Below are positions 7,338 to 17,189 of a stretch of DNA of 34,184 bases, piece after piece. This stretch comes from JBBRXJ01 sp038248505 (GTDB lineage Bacteria > Bacteroidota > Bacteroidia > Bacteroidales > JBBRXJ01), in the NCBI GenBank assembly GCA_038248505.1, contig JBBRXJ010000035.1, positions 1 through 34,184 of the forward strand. The letters run 5' to 3'. The notes below the pieces were generated by a model. The model was not told the origin of the DNA, searched no databases, and was given only the letters and a program-made list of their open reading frames with translations. The position numbers were made by a program, and so were the translations under genes. The stretch's first letter is position 1. The number at the start of each line of letters is the position of its first letter.

Positions 7338-8627
7338 CTAATAATTTTTATCTGTTTTTTTATGCGTAAATGTCTTTTTTCCTTTTGAATAATCATCTAC
7401 TATCTGACCACTTCCTTTAAGAATATATTTATAGATGGTCATCCCTTCCAATCCAACAGGACCGCGAGCATGAATTTTATTTGTACTCACTCCAACTTCA
7501 GCACCCAGTCCAAAACGAAAGCCATCTGCAAAACGGGTACTGCAATTATGAAAAACATCTGCTGATTTTACCAAACTAATAAAATGCGATGCTGCATTTT
7601 CATCGTTTGTAATAATGGCATCGGTATGACAGGAACCGTACAGGTTTATATGCATAACAGCTTCATCAATGGAGTCAACGATTTTCACCGACATCATATA
7701 ATCGAGATACTCATTCTTCCATGTATCGTTTGTTGCTAGCGTAGCTTCAATCAGTTTACAAGTTCTATCACATCCAAAAAGAGTTACCTTATGTTTATCT
7801 AGTTCTTTTTTTATCATTGGCATAAATTGAGTAGCAACACTCTGATGCACCAATAGTGTTTCTGCCGCATTGCAAACAGCAACGTATTGCGTTTTTGAAT
7901 CGTTCACCACACGAACGGCCATATCCATATCAGCAGCTGAATCAACATAAACATGACAGATACCATCGGCATGACCAAGCACTGGAATATTCGAATGATC
8001 TATAATATATTTAACAAATTCATTCGATCCTCTTGGAATAATCAAATCAATATATTCATCGAGTGCTAACATTTCGTTAACATCAGAACGTGTTTCCATT
8101 AAGTTGATCCAGCCCAATGGCAAACCGCACTTCACGCTGGCCTCTGAAATTATTGCACTTAGTATTCTATTCGTTTCAACGGCTTCACTTCCACCTTTTA
8201 AAAGAACCGCATTGCCACTTTTTAGTGCAAGCGCAGATATTTGAATGAGTGCATCAGGCCGCGACTCAAAAATAATTCCAACAACACCAATTGGGCAAGT
8301 GACTTTATATAAATCGAGCCCTTTATCTAATTCCATTGCTGAGAGAGTAGTTCCAATTGGGTTAGGTAAAGCAATTATGCTTTGTATTCCAACAATGGCC
8401 TCATCTAATTTTTTATCATCCAGATTAAGTCTCTTCAATAATGGAGCCGCAAGATTACATTTTTCAGCTTCTAGTAAATCCATTTTATTTGCCTGAATTA
8501 TTGCAATACGATTTGCATTTAATGCATTAGCAATGGCTAATAGCGCGTTATTTTTTAACACATTATCAGCTGCTGCTAGTAAAACAGAAGCCTCCTTTGC
8601 TTTTTGAGCAATCTCTTTTATATTCAT
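7338..8627 (-). CDS. proA: Glutamate-5-semialdehyde dehydrogenase (gamma-glutamyl phosphate reductase)
   Basis: ProA reduces gamma-glutamyl phosphate with NADPH to glutamate-5-semialdehyde, the second step of proline synthesis. The 429-residue protein is close to the usual 415-420 and intact. Visible hallmarks are GVVGIIFESRPDALIQI (about 114-130), the LKGGSEA loop, PRGSNEFVKYI and the catalytic Cys252 in VAVCNAAETLLV. The HADGICHVYVD segment is also typical. It is second in a minus-strand run, 16 bp after the DUF6786-like gene. No proB or proC is in the window, so the kinase partner must be elsewhere. Expression probably comes from the promoter at 9880-9910. Confidence 0.97.
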   Translation of the reverse strand: MNIKEIAQKAKEASVLLAAADNVLKNNALLAIANALNANRIAIIQANKMDLLEAEKCNLAAPLLKRLNLDDKKLDEAIVGIQSIIALPNPIGTTLSAMELDKGLDLYKVTCPIGVVGIIFESRPDALIQISALALKSGNAVLLKGGSEAVETNRILSAIISEASVKCGLPLGWINLMETRSDVNEMLALDEYIDLIIPRGSNEFVKYIIDHSNIPVLGHADGICHVYVDSAADMDMAVRVVNDSKTQYVAVCNAAETLLVHQSVATQFMPMIKKELDKHKVTLFGCDRTCKLIEATLATNDTWKNEYLDYMMSVKIVDSIDEAVMHINLYGSCHTDAIITNDENAASHFISLVKSADVFHNCSTRFADGFRFGLGAEVGVSTNKIHARGPVGLEGMTIYKYILKGSGQIVDDYSKGKKTFTHKKTDKNY

Positions 8628-8643
8628 TAAAAAAACATGTAAA

Positions 8644-9777
8644 TTAAAAAATCTCTTTTATAGTTTCAAGTGAAACGCCCAATGTTTTTCGAGCTATTTC
8701 ATCTAATGCATTTGAATCGCCTTCAAAATGAAAGGTGCGATGCGTATGCGACACTTCCTCCCCTACTTTTAATTCTCTAGTTGCTGATGATGTTTCAAGT
8801 TCATAGAATGGACCCATCTGCACTCCATCCTCTACCGGTCCATCATTATAGCAATTTACCACATCGCCATTAAATGGATCATCCTGTAGTTTCCAAAGTG
8901 AATTAACATAACTCGTTTCATTATTATAATCAAACTGCACTATGGTTAATACATTATTGTCGGAGTCATAGCTACCAAAAACTGGCATAACAATTAAGGG
9001 CGGAATACCTATTTTGCCACGTTGTTGACCGTCTGCTTTAAAAAACAAAACGCCATCCCTCACAATCAATCTATCGGCGGGCACCTTGCCAAAATAATTA
9101 TCGCGTATTTGAGTTGCAGCCTCCTTTGAATTCTTAAACGGAATTACCATAACTGTTTTCTCCGATGGTTTTAACATTCCGAGTATCCATATAGATAGAA
9201 GTCCTTTTTCTTTAAACCAATTAGCATCGCCTACATTCGTTATTTTATTAAAACTTTGATAGGCTACATATTGCACATTATTACTCAGATTAATAGCCAA
9301 AATAAGTTCTACATCGGCTTTGGCAAGAATACTAATTGCTCTGTTAACATCAATTATAAAAGTCGTTCCAAAATAATTCTTCAAACAAATTCTTTTATAA
9401 AAAAGTGCTGTCATGTCATCAGATGCCGATAAATCGAATGATTTAGTATCAATTTCAGCAGGCGTATTCCAATTTGCAAAATCAAATGAGTCGCCCTTCT
9501 TAAAAAAAATTGAAAACTGACCTCCTTCAGGCCCCAACCAAAAGCGTTCTTCGCCACCTACTGCATTAATTTGTGCCAGTTGTTTTTTTGATTTTATTAA
9601 ATCATAGTTAATCCAGCCATAGCTTTTCCCTTCAATACCACCAGAAGTACTTGTCATTACACGACCCTGATAATCTTTTACCACAATAATACGCGCTTTA
9701 CCTGAAGTGTCTTTCAGTTCAATAATTTCCTTGTGTTGAGAAAGGAAATCAAAATCACTCGCATAATTTTTATTCAT
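8644..9777 (-). CDS. DUF6786-like protein, possibly with a mutarotase-type fold
   Basis: The 377-residue protein has no signal peptide. Characteristic segments are YQGRVMTSTSGG, SYGWINYDLI, GGEERFWLGPEGGQFSIFF and, near the C-terminus, SHTHRTFHFEGD. I recall this pattern from the Bacteroidota family DUF6786, often co-located with carbohydrate-active genes and predicted to be a galactose-mutarotase-like beta-sandwich; that identification is from memory. The two conserved His near the end (SHTHRTFHF) could be catalytic or metal-binding. It is first in the run with proA and the C10 protease, directly behind a near-consensus promoter. No reaction can be assigned. Confidence 0.6.
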   Translation of the reverse strand: MNKNYASDFDFLSQHKEIIELKDTSGKARIIVVKDYQGRVMTSTSGGIEGKSYGWINYDLIKSKKQLAQINAVGGEERFWLGPEGGQFSIFFKKGDSFDFANWNTPAEIDTKSFDLSASDDMTALFYKRICLKNYFGTTFIIDVNRAISILAKADVELILAINLSNNVQYVAYQSFNKITNVGDANWFKEKGLLSIWILGMLKPSEKTVMVIPFKNSKEAATQIRDNYFGKVPADRLIVRDGVLFFKADGQQRGKIGIPPLIVMPVFGSYDSDNNVLTIVQFDYNNETSYVNSLWKLQDDPFNGDVVNCYNDGPVEDGVQMGPFYELETSSATRELKVGEEVSHTHRTFHFEGDSNALDEIARKTLGVSLETIKEIF

Positions 9778-9879
9778 AAATTCAGATTCTTTCTTTTATG
9801 TTTTTATATTGTTGCATGCTATCAAAAAAAAATAACAGACATAAATAACAAGAGCGTCTCACTTAAAAATAATATATGA

Positions 9880-9910
9880 CAAATGTACTAAAAACAAACT
9901 ACTAAACAAA
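9880..9910 (-). promoter_or_regulatory. Promoter of the DUF6786-like/proA operon
   Basis: On the minus strand a -33 TTTG (9910-9907) is followed after 19 bases by TACATTTG (9887-9880), a match to the Bacteroidota consensus TTTG-N19-TAnnTTTG. It lies about 100 bases upstream of the DUF6786-like start and just after the stop of the BamA-like gene. It therefore separates the two genes transcriptionally. Confidence 0.75.
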
Positions 9911-9920
9911 ATTAGCGCAA

Positions 9921-11333
9921 CTAGATAGAAGCATGAAAATGCATAAAAAACCCAGTCTCTCCATATCTATTCCTAAAAAATGAAAAGCTAAAAACATTAT
10001 CATAATACGTAACCAAATCGAGCCCTATACCTTGGCTATATAAGAATTGGTTTAGCATGTAATTATTGAGTATTAAAGCTTGGTTTTTATAGTCCGTAAC
10101 ATATCCCGCATCGGACCCAATATTAAGATAAATGGCATAATGCACTTTATTAAATTTCTTAAAAAAAAGAAAAGCTAAGCGTGATACTCTCGTTGATAAT
10201 AATTCATATTTAAAATTGGTTTTTATATGCGCATAATCATATCCATCAAGCACATAGTATTCATATCCACGAATAAAATTCTTACCAAAACCCATACCTT
10301 TTTGCAAATAGAATGGATACGAATCAGCAATACTTTTATTTGCAATAATAGCACCGGCCCAAAATACATGAGGTAACAGCTTAGTATAATAATTCAATCC
10401 AGCTTTAATCGTTGTAACACTCAAGTTATCCTCAAGCGGAGTACCCAGTCCGTATTGTCGTATTTCGCCATTATACAGAAGTCCAACGAGCGGATAGTAT
10501 TTTGAATCGCGTTTATCATGTGCAAATTGATAGGTTAGATATGCAAAGCGCAATTGGGAACGTGAAGTACCCAAAAACTCTGAATTTAATTTTAATATGG
10601 TGTCCATTATATTCACCTCTTTAAAATCAAGTAAGATAGAATGCTGATTGTATAATTTTCGTCTGTAATTGTAGCTAGCAGAGAACTTCCATGTTTGTAT
10701 CGCATTGCCAGCATCTACTTTAAAACCCATTATTTTATTGTTCTCAACTTTATAATCAATGGCATTATTTTCAAGATATGATAATGCAAATCCGAGAGCA
10801 TGTTTACGATTTTTATCTGCAAAAACATTTCGATATGACAAGGTATAACGGGTGTTATAACCAAAAGTAGCATCCATCTGAAGTGTTTCATTTCGGCCCC
10901 TAAAATTTTCTTTCCTAAGACCTAAACCATAATCGAGTCTTGAGAAATCTCTTGTTTGTAACCAAGCACTAAAATTACGTTCTGCATGATCAAAAGTAAG
11001 GTTTGGCCACAAATACCATCGCTCTTCAAGCAAAATAAAGTAATCATAATGAAGACTATCTTTAGTAATTCTCTCAATGGTAACAAAATTAAATAGTGAC
11101 AGGTTTAGCAAATTTTGCCTACTACGTTCAGTCTGAATAGCAATATTAGAATGACTTATATAATCTCCTTGTTTAAAAGTCAATTCGCGTAAAATAATTT
11201 TTTCTTTTGTAACACGATTGCCTTTAATACTAATACTACTAACTACAATATAAGCCGAATCACCCTGCGCTTTAACGATATTAAAACATATATTGAATAC
11301 AAGAATAAATGTTATATATATTTTTTTCTTCAA
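9921..11333 (-). CDS. BamA/TamA-like outer-membrane protein with a single POTRA domain
   Basis: The 470-residue protein has a signal peptide ending at about VKAQG (residue 24) and one POTRA-like domain. It starts IVVSSISIKGNRVTKEKIIL and includes a long helix with ERSRQNLLNLSLFNFV. The rest (about 105-470) is an aromatic-rich beta-barrel with a GFGKNFIRGYEYYVLDGYD segment, comparable to the RGY/RGF motif of barrels in the Omp85 superfamily. One POTRA and this length indicate a reduced Omp85 member, not BamA itself (five POTRA, about 800 residues). It could insert or export a small set of outer-membrane or surface proteins or lipids. It is a single-gene unit, divergent from the sulfatase gene. 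Confidence 0.75.
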   Translation of the reverse strand: MKKKIYITFILVFNICFNIVKAQGDSAYIVVSSISIKGNRVTKEKIILRELTFKQGDYISHSNIAIQTERSRQNLLNLSLFNFVTIERITKDSLHYDYFILLEERWYLWPNLTFDHAERNFSAWLQTRDFSRLDYGLGLRKENFRGRNETLQMDATFGYNTRYTLSYRNVFADKNRKHALGFALSYLENNAIDYKVENNKIMGFKVDAGNAIQTWKFSASYNYRRKLYNQHSILLDFKEVNIMDTILKLNSEFLGTSRSQLRFAYLTYQFAHDKRDSKYYPLVGLLYNGEIRQYGLGTPLEDNLSVTTIKAGLNYYTKLLPHVFWAGAIIANKSIADSYPFYLQKGMGFGKNFIRGYEYYVLDGYDYAHIKTNFKYELLSTRVSRLAFLFFKKFNKVHYAIYLNIGSDAGYVTDYKNQALILNNYMLNQFLYSQGIGLDLVTYYDNVFSFSFFRNRYGETGFFMHFHASI

Positions 11334-11437
11334 AATATTAATAATGTAAAAATGTATTAAGTCTTTATCTATAAGATCGCATTACAGCCAATATTCGAAC
11401 AATTTATAAATAATAAAATAAATCGATCCTTATTTTT

Positions 11438-11469
11438 ATTGCAGTAATTCAACAAATTAACTATATTTA
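11438..11469 (+). promoter_or_regulatory. Tentative promoter of the sulfatase gene
   Basis: ATTG (11438-11441) lies 20 bases before TATATTTA (11462-11469), one mismatch from TAnnTTTG, and 19 bases separate that box from the sulfatase ATG. This leaves a very short 5' leader, so the call is tentative. Confidence 0.3.
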
Positions 11470-11488
11470 TTTCATAAAACCAAAAGCT

Positions 11489-13123
11489 ATGCGTTTGAAT
11501 CAATTAACATTCGGGTTAACTATAATAGGCATTTCATCATTAACTGCCTGTAAGCAAAAGGCAGATGAGGCTATACAAAGGCCAAATATACTGGTAATTT
11601 TAGCCGACGATATGGGCTATTCAGATATTAGTTGTTACGGATCTGAAATACCTACGCCAAATATCGATTCGCTTGCTGCTAAGGGGGTTCGCCTAACTCA
11701 ATTTTACAATGCCGGGAGAAGTTGCCCATCACGTGCGAGCTTACTCACAGGCCTTTACCCTCATGCTGCCGGAATGGGAGACATGGTTCATAATCTAGGC
11801 ATCCCATCCTATCAAGGTTATCTTAATAATCACTGTGTAACTTTTGCCGAAGTATTAAAACAATCAGGATACAACACCTACATGAGTGGCAAATGGCATG
11901 TTGGGAACAAACCAGATCAATGGCCTACGAAACGTGGATTCGATCGATATTTTGGTCTTATAGGCGGAGCAAGTAGCTATTTCGATTTACTTGCTTACCG
12001 AAAATCCGCTAAGGGCAATGACCAAATATTGGCTTTGGATGATAGCATTTACACTCCGGCAGACAGCGGATTCTACATGACAAATTTATTTACTGATTAT
12101 GCCATTCAGTTTCTTGATGATGCGAATAAAAAAGAGAATCCCTTTATTATGTATCTTGCCTACACTGCGCCACATTGGCCATTACACGCGCTACGAGAAG
12201 ACATTGAATTATTTCGAGGTAAATACATGATTGGCTGGGATAGTATTCGAGTACAACGTTATCGACGTATGCTGAAGCTGGGTATTATCCCTCCTAATAC
12301 AGTACTAAGTCCGCGTGATGAGAACGTGCCAGCTTGGTCCGAAATTTCTGAAAATGAAAAATATTTATGGGATACTAAAATGGCAATTTATGCGGCAATG
12401 ATTTATCGTATGGATCTTAACATTGGGCGTGTGATAGCAAAATTGCGTGAAATGAAAGAATTAGAGAATACCCTAATTGTATTCCTCTCTGATAATGGTG
12501 CATGTCATGAAGTTCTAAGAGGTGGAGATATAATTGAACGGAGAGGAGAACCTGGAACACAAATGTCGTTTGGTTCTTACGAATATCCTTGGGCTAATGT
12601 GAGTAACACTCCTTTCAGAATGTATAAACATTGGATGCATGAAGGCGGAATCATTACACCCTTCATCGCTTGTTATCCCTCCTTAATTAAAGCGAATACA
12701 ATAAATAATGAATTGGCGCACATAACTGATTTAATGCCTACATTTATTGAGCTAGCACAAAGCAAATATCCTAAAAAATACAAAGACAATACAATTAATC
12801 CACTTGATGAAGCGCTAAGTCTAATTTCGCTTTTTAAAGCTGGAAAATATAAGCTCGACGATCCGCGAGGTTTTGAATGGGAACATGAAGGAAATAAAGC
12901 GATACGAAAAGGCGATTGGAAAATGGTATCCAAATGGGATATTGAAAAAAACAAACCAGGTGAATGGGAACTCTACAATATTAGCAAAGACCGATGTGAG
13001 TTAAAAGATAGAAGCAAGGAAAATCGTAATCTAGTAAAATTTTTAGATGATTGGTACCTTAAATGGGCAGTACGAAATGGAGTACTCGACTGGAATGAAG
13101 TTAAAGAAGTTAATAATCAATAA
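11489..13123 (+). CDS. Sulfatase lipoprotein (S1 family, arylsulfatase-like)
   Basis: The 544-residue protein has a lipobox (SLTAC, Cys21), so it is probably tethered at the periplasmic or surface face of a membrane. The sulfatase core starts with ILADDMGYSD (metal-binding Asp40/Asp41). The C-x-P-S-R signature is CPSRASLLTG, whose Cys79 should be converted to formylglycine by an anaerobic-type or FGE maturase that is not in this window. GKWHVG, APHWPLH and FLSDNGACHEV give further metal and sulfate ligands. Members remove sulfate esters from polysaccharides or small aryl/alkyl sulfates; the substrate cannot be told here. The gene is intact, unlike the M19 dipeptidase pseudogene that begins one base after its stop. 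Confidence 0.95.
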   Translation: MRLNQLTFGLTIIGISSLTACKQKADEAIQRPNILVILADDMGYSDISCYGSEIPTPNIDSLAAKGVRLTQFYNAGRSCPSRASLLTGLYPHAAGMGDMVHNLGIPSYQGYLNNHCVTFAEVLKQSGYNTYMSGKWHVGNKPDQWPTKRGFDRYFGLIGGASSYFDLLAYRKSAKGNDQILALDDSIYTPADSGFYMTNLFTDYAIQFLDDANKKENPFIMYLAYTAPHWPLHALREDIELFRGKYMIGWDSIRVQRYRRMLKLGIIPPNTVLSPRDENVPAWSEISENEKYLWDTKMAIYAAMIYRMDLNIGRVIAKLREMKELENTLIVFLSDNGACHEVLRGGDIIERRGEPGTQMSFGSYEYPWANVSNTPFRMYKHWMHEGGIITPFIACYPSLIKANTINNELAHITDLMPTFIELAQSKYPKKYKDNTINPLDEALSLISLFKAGKYKLDDPRGFEWEHEGNKAIRKGDWKMVSKWDIEKNKPGEWELYNISKDRCELKDRSKENRNLVKFLDDWYLKWAVRNGVLDWNEVKEVNNQ

Positions 13124-13124
13124 A

Positions 13125-14538
13125 ATGAGTATGTATATTTCAGACTTCCATATGCATGGGGTCCTACATGCATTTGGCCAAAATTTCTCCACACATAATA
13201 GCGCAAATAAAAAAGCATCACTTTGATATTATGACCCACCCAGCGGATGGAAATGGCTTGTTGAAAAAATGGGGATTGCACCCTACTCTCAAGCAAATTT
13301 AACTGCTTGTGCGAAAAAGAATGTGAAACTGATTTCAATCTCTTTATATGTTCCTGAGTATCTTTCTTTAAAAATGATCTTGGCGAAGGAAGGATTGCCA
13401 CAGGTTTTGAAAAACTTCTACCACGTTATGGTAAACCTCGAATACATTACATTCAATCTACTACATACAATTATTTTACCGATTTACAAAGACAATATGA
13501 ATTTGTTCGTTCATTTAATAATACAAGCGAAAACGATAAAACCTTTAAATTAGCAGCTAATTCAGCAGACATACTAAACGAAATACAATCAGGCAAGCAA
13601 AATATTGTTGGCACAATTAATATTAAAGGGGCACATAATTTGGGCTGTGGTTACCCCCGCTAAATGCTTTAAGCACAGGAGACCTAGATGTACTAAAAGG
13701 GAATGTAAAACAACTAAAGAGATAGGAATACCGACCTTTCTATCTCACATTCTGCCAGCATTTTTACAATCAATTAGCTGGGCATGCTCGCAGTTTACCC
13801 ATTATTCCCGATTTGCTTACTGGACAAACAATAGGAATTAACACATGAATAACGACAGCGGGTTATGAAATACTAAATACCTGCCTCGATAAATCAAACG
13901 GGCCAAAAATACTAATTGACGTAAAGCACATGAGCATTCTTTCACGTCAGGAATATTATTCTTTGTTGTATTCAAATTACAGCTTTGAAAAGATACCTAT
14001 CATTTATAGCCATGGTGGTGTGAATGGCTTTAAATCATTCAATAATCCAGTAGGTATAGGATCTACAAGCCTTTTTAACGAATGGGATATTAATCTCTTT
14101 GATGATGAAATTATTTTAATAGCAAAAACGAATGATATCATAGGCTTGAATATTGATCAGCGTGTAATGTCATCTAAAAATGCCATTCATAAATTTAAGA
14201 ACGACAATCATTGGCAAGATAAAATGATTCGGATGAAAAATTGGAGCGGACTAATATGGAATAATATACAAAATATTGCTGAGGTACTTGACATATAAGG
14301 TTTACCAGCATGGGATTTTATGTGTATGGGAACCGATTTTAATGGAGCTATTAATCCGATAAATTATTTCATATCAGAAGAAGATATGCTGCTTTTCATT
14401 ACCTATCTTCAATTACACATTTCAGAATACATCAATGATTCATCTAAATTAATAAACTCAAATAAGATATCGCCAGAGGTCATAATTAAAAAAATCACAT
14501 CAAAGAATATGTTGCGTTTTTATATGGCAAATTATTGA
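13125..14538 (+). pseudogene. Peptidase M19 (membrane dipeptidase-like) pseudogene
   Basis: Pieced together across frames, the region encodes a Bacteroidota M19-type dipeptidase of about 470 residues. Recognisable segments are ISDFHMHG (N-terminal metal ligands), YYDPPSGWKWL, INIKGAHNLGCG, CQHFYNQLAGHARSLP, ILIDVKHMS, IIYSHGGVNGF, CMGTDFNG and KITSKNMLRFY. Lesions are: in-frame TGA at 13224; a frameshift near 13375-13385; a second near 13655 (C run in GGTTACCCCCGC); TAG at 13723; TGA at 13846; TAA at 14296. All three stop types occur, so stop-codon recoding does not explain it. It follows the sulfatase by one base and was probably its operon partner. The remaining open pieces (for example 13930-14298) are fragments, not separate genes. 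Confidence 0.88.
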
Positions 14539-14796
14539 ATAGAGGGAATGTAATCGTATTATAATTTGCATATCAAAATTTTATTTTGCTTCTTGCCAGA
14601 CATGGACCGCATTTCGGTAACAAACACAATACACCTTATTTTGCATGTAGTAGTTACACAACAGGCATTTCCATATTAAACTACAATTAACTATTCTATT
14701 CAAAAAACAGAACACAATGATTACTAAACATATTTAACAACAGAATTACATTAGCTTGCAATATTATCATATTCTTATTCGTTATATACTAAAAAT

Positions 14797-15378
14797 ATGC
14801 CATATACATTAGAAATAGGAGCAAAAGCCCCTTGGTTTAACTTAGCAGCTACCGATGGTAAAAAATATGCTTTGCCAGATTTTTCATCTAACAAATTTTT
14901 TGTGATTTTCTTCACATGCAATCACTGTCCTTATGTGATAGGAAGTGATGAAGAAACGCGTAAAACGGCTTTAAAATTTACTCCTAGAGGAGTACGATTT
15001 ATTGGAATAAACTCAAACAGCAAAAAAACTTATATAGAAGACAGTTTTGAGAATATGGTAATGCGTATGGATGAATTCAAATTTCCATGGCTATATTTAT
15101 ATGATGAAACACAAGAAGTAGCTCTAGCTTATGGAGCTTTGCGTACACCGCACTTTTATGTCTTTAACGAATCGCGTCGCTTGGTATATACAGGACGCGC
15201 CATAGATAATCCGCGTGACCCATCAAAAATGACAATAAATGATTTAGATCGTGTGCTGAATGAGCTAACTACAGGAACACGTATAAGCATTCCGAAAACC
15301 AACCCGATAGGATGTAATATAAAATGGTTAGACAAAGATGCACATTGGATGCCTGGTGATGCTTGTGATTTGGTATGA
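14797..15378 (+). CDS. Thioredoxin-fold/AhpC-TSA family protein with CNHC redox motif
   Basis: The 193-residue cytoplasmic protein lacks a signal peptide. It has a thioredoxin-like fold of the AhpC/TSA type: GAKAPWFNL near the start, then FFVIFFTCNHCPYV with Cys41 and Cys44 as a CxxC pair, and the cis-Pro region LRTPHFYVFN (about 130). The family ('redoxin' or thioredoxin-like with CNHCP) is common in Bacteroidota and Proteobacteria and is thought to act in peroxide or thiol reduction. The partner is unknown. The 258 bases before it hold the end of the M19 pseudogene and no other recognisable feature. It converges with the TPR gene 53 bases downstream. Confidence 0.85.
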   Translation: MPYTLEIGAKAPWFNLAATDGKKYALPDFSSNKFFVIFFTCNHCPYVIGSDEETRKTALKFTPRGVRFIGINSNSKKTYIEDSFENMVMRMDEFKFPWLYLYDETQEVALAYGALRTPHFYVFNESRRLVYTGRAIDNPRDPSKMTINDLDRVLNELTTGTRISIPKTNPIGCNIKWLDKDAHWMPGDACDLV

Positions 15379-15431
15379 GAAGAAGATGTTTAATGGAAGA
15401 TAGTTGTTAGAGTTTTAATAGAACATTGTAA

Positions 15432-16811
15432 TTATCGTTTCATTCGGTCTAGGCAAAAGGCGGCGTATTTTGAATCGCTTGGACGTTCAACAACTAATTT
15501 GAAATATCTCTCAGCCTCTGGATAATCACCTGCATCATCATAAAATTTACCAATGAACCATGCAGCAGCACTTTTATAATAAAAGTTCTCCGAGCTGACC
15601 AATTTTTTCCATAGTTCAATAGCAGAAATAGCAGAAATAAAACTATAAACCGACCAAGAATAATATAGATAAAAAGATTCTCGCTGCGGCTGATTATTTG
15701 AATTTAATTTAATCTTACTGAATAATCGAATAGCATATTCATAATTATAATGATAAGCCAAAGTACTTGCTAAAGTGTAGGCGGGCAAAAAACGATCACG
15801 ATGCTTATCATTGAAAATTGAACAAATAATGATCTTAAAATTATCATCCATTTTTATTTTCATAATTTTTTCAAAATCATGATAGTTATCTTTATAATCA
15901 TCTAATAAAAAAGTTGCGAGCTCTTTCTTGCTTTTGTCAAGATGTTTTATTTTTAAATATTCAACAAGCGATTTTTTATAACTACTATCATTTTTTAATT
16001 GCCAAAGAGCTTTATACAATAAATACTCCTTATCATCTCGTACTTCAGATAATACCGAGGAGTATATCAGAACCTTATCAAAATCTAAATAGTATCCATA
16101 AATATCACACAAAAAACTTAAAACATCTGGGTTTTTATCGTCTTCAAGCATAGCCCTATGAATATAATCTTTTGCCTTTTCAAGATTTCCCCTATTATAC
16201 CATTCTTCAGCTAAACTGGCTAATACAGTTCCATTATGAGGGAATAATTCTACTATTTTACCATATACTCGCAGGCCTTCCTGAAAACGATCGCGCATTA
16301 TTATATTACGAGCGTAGGCGCACATACTCTTGGCAAGCGACTCACGATCGGAATATTTCTCCTTTAAAATAGGCAAATAAGCTATAAGTGCAGAAGACAT
16401 TAATGAAATAGAATACATATTACAAATACCAAAATGTAAATCCTCACGCTCCGAATCAATAGTAAGTGCCTTTAACCAATAATCGGTAACACTTCGTCCA
16501 ACAATAGTTGGAATTACCGATGCATTACTTCTATCATAGGTTGATGAGGGTTCAAATACCGACTCATTAATAGTATTCGAAGCATTTCGTTGGGGCTCAA
16601 AAAAAACATATTTACTATATATCACATTACCTTTAAGAATAAAGGCATCTGCATCGTTAGATTTTTTTAAAATATACTCATCAACCAGTTGCTCCGCCTG
16701 CATGATACCATCTCTAGTAAGCAAATCGCTGACCTCTTTAACGATTTTTGACTGAGCTGAAAGCTTCAGCAGCGAGAAAAACACCATCCCGATGATCCAA
16801 AATCTCCGCAT
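15432..16811 (-). CDS. Secreted or periplasmic TPR-repeat protein
   Basis: The 459-residue protein has a signal peptide (1-19, ending KLSAQ) and no other membrane segment. Helical repeats resemble tetratricopeptide units, clearest at about 185-240 (ASLAEEWYNRGNLEKAKDYI, then HRAMLEDDKNPDVLSFLCDI) and at the C-terminus (AAAWFIGKFYDDAGDYPEAE, then RYFKLV). Such proteins usually scaffold envelope complexes. No catalytic motif is seen. It has its own 108-bp upstream gap after the small membrane protein gene and may be separately transcribed. No specific role can be assigned. Confidence 0.75.
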   Translation of the reverse strand: MRRFWIIGMVFFSLLKLSAQSKIVKEVSDLLTRDGIMQAEQLVDEYILKKSNDADAFILKGNVIYSKYVFFEPQRNASNTINESVFEPSSTYDRSNASVIPTIVGRSVTDYWLKALTIDSEREDLHFGICNMYSISLMSSALIAYLPILKEKYSDRESLAKSMCAYARNIIMRDRFQEGLRVYGKIVELFPHNGTVLASLAEEWYNRGNLEKAKDYIHRAMLEDDKNPDVLSFLCDIYGYYLDFDKVLIYSSVLSEVRDDKEYLLYKALWQLKNDSSYKKSLVEYLKIKHLDKSKKELATFLLDDYKDNYHDFEKIMKIKMDDNFKIIICSIFNDKHRDRFLPAYTLASTLAYHYNYEYAIRLFSKIKLNSNNQPQRESFYLYYSWSVYSFISAISAIELWKKLVSSENFYYKSAAAWFIGKFYDDAGDYPEAERYFKLVVERPSDSKYAAFCLDRMKR

Positions 16812-16919
16812 TATAGGTTAGTTTAAATGCCAAGATAGTAAAAGAAGATGAAATCTGCTGCGGCCGAGAAGAGAAAAGAAGAAAGTAGTTAATTCAATTA
16901 TCAGAAAAAATACTCTTGC

Positions 16920-17189
16920 TTACGCTCCCTTTTTGTTTATTCGAATCAGGGGAAAAGCTTTTGAAAACAAATTGACAATAATTCGAGCCATCCAAACAAT
17001 AAAATAAAAGAAAACACACAATGCTAAAACCACATGAAACTGGCTGAATAACTCATACCAATTCGATTTGTAATAAATAATGGCATATACATTAAATAGA
17101 AAGGCCATAATAAAACAAATTACTATTATTATGGATTCTCGTTTCTTAAACTGTGCTGATATTATAGTATCTTTCATGTTTACGAACAT
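16920..17189 (-). CDS. Small membrane protein with two predicted TM helices
   Basis: The 89-residue protein has two hydrophobic segments, about 19-40 (IIIVICFIMAFLFNVYAIIY) and about 50-74 (HVVLALCVFFYFIVWMARII), joined by a short loop with KSNWYELF. It ends in a basic tail, so both ends are probably cytoplasmic. It follows the Gfo/Idh/MocA gene: an ATG at 17189 overlaps that gene's stop by 10 bases, and another (residue 5, 17177) lies just past it. Either start would be translationally coupled. No family was recognised. Confidence 0.65.
   Translation of the reverse strand: MFVNMKDTIISAQFKKRESIIIVICFIMAFLFNVYAIIYYKSNWYELFSQFHVVLALCVFFYFIVWMARIIVNLFSKAFPLIRINKKGA

Noticed and set aside
13117..13841. 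Several open frames on both strands just after the sulfatase
   Set aside because: The plus-strand ones are pieces of the M19 pseudogene; the minus-strand frame at 13117-13401 is its shadow.
13224..14298. Stop-codon recoding (for example UGA or UAG read as an amino acid) in the M19 gene
   Set aside because: TGA, TAG and TAA all occur and there are frameshifts too; other genes in the window use all three as normal stops.
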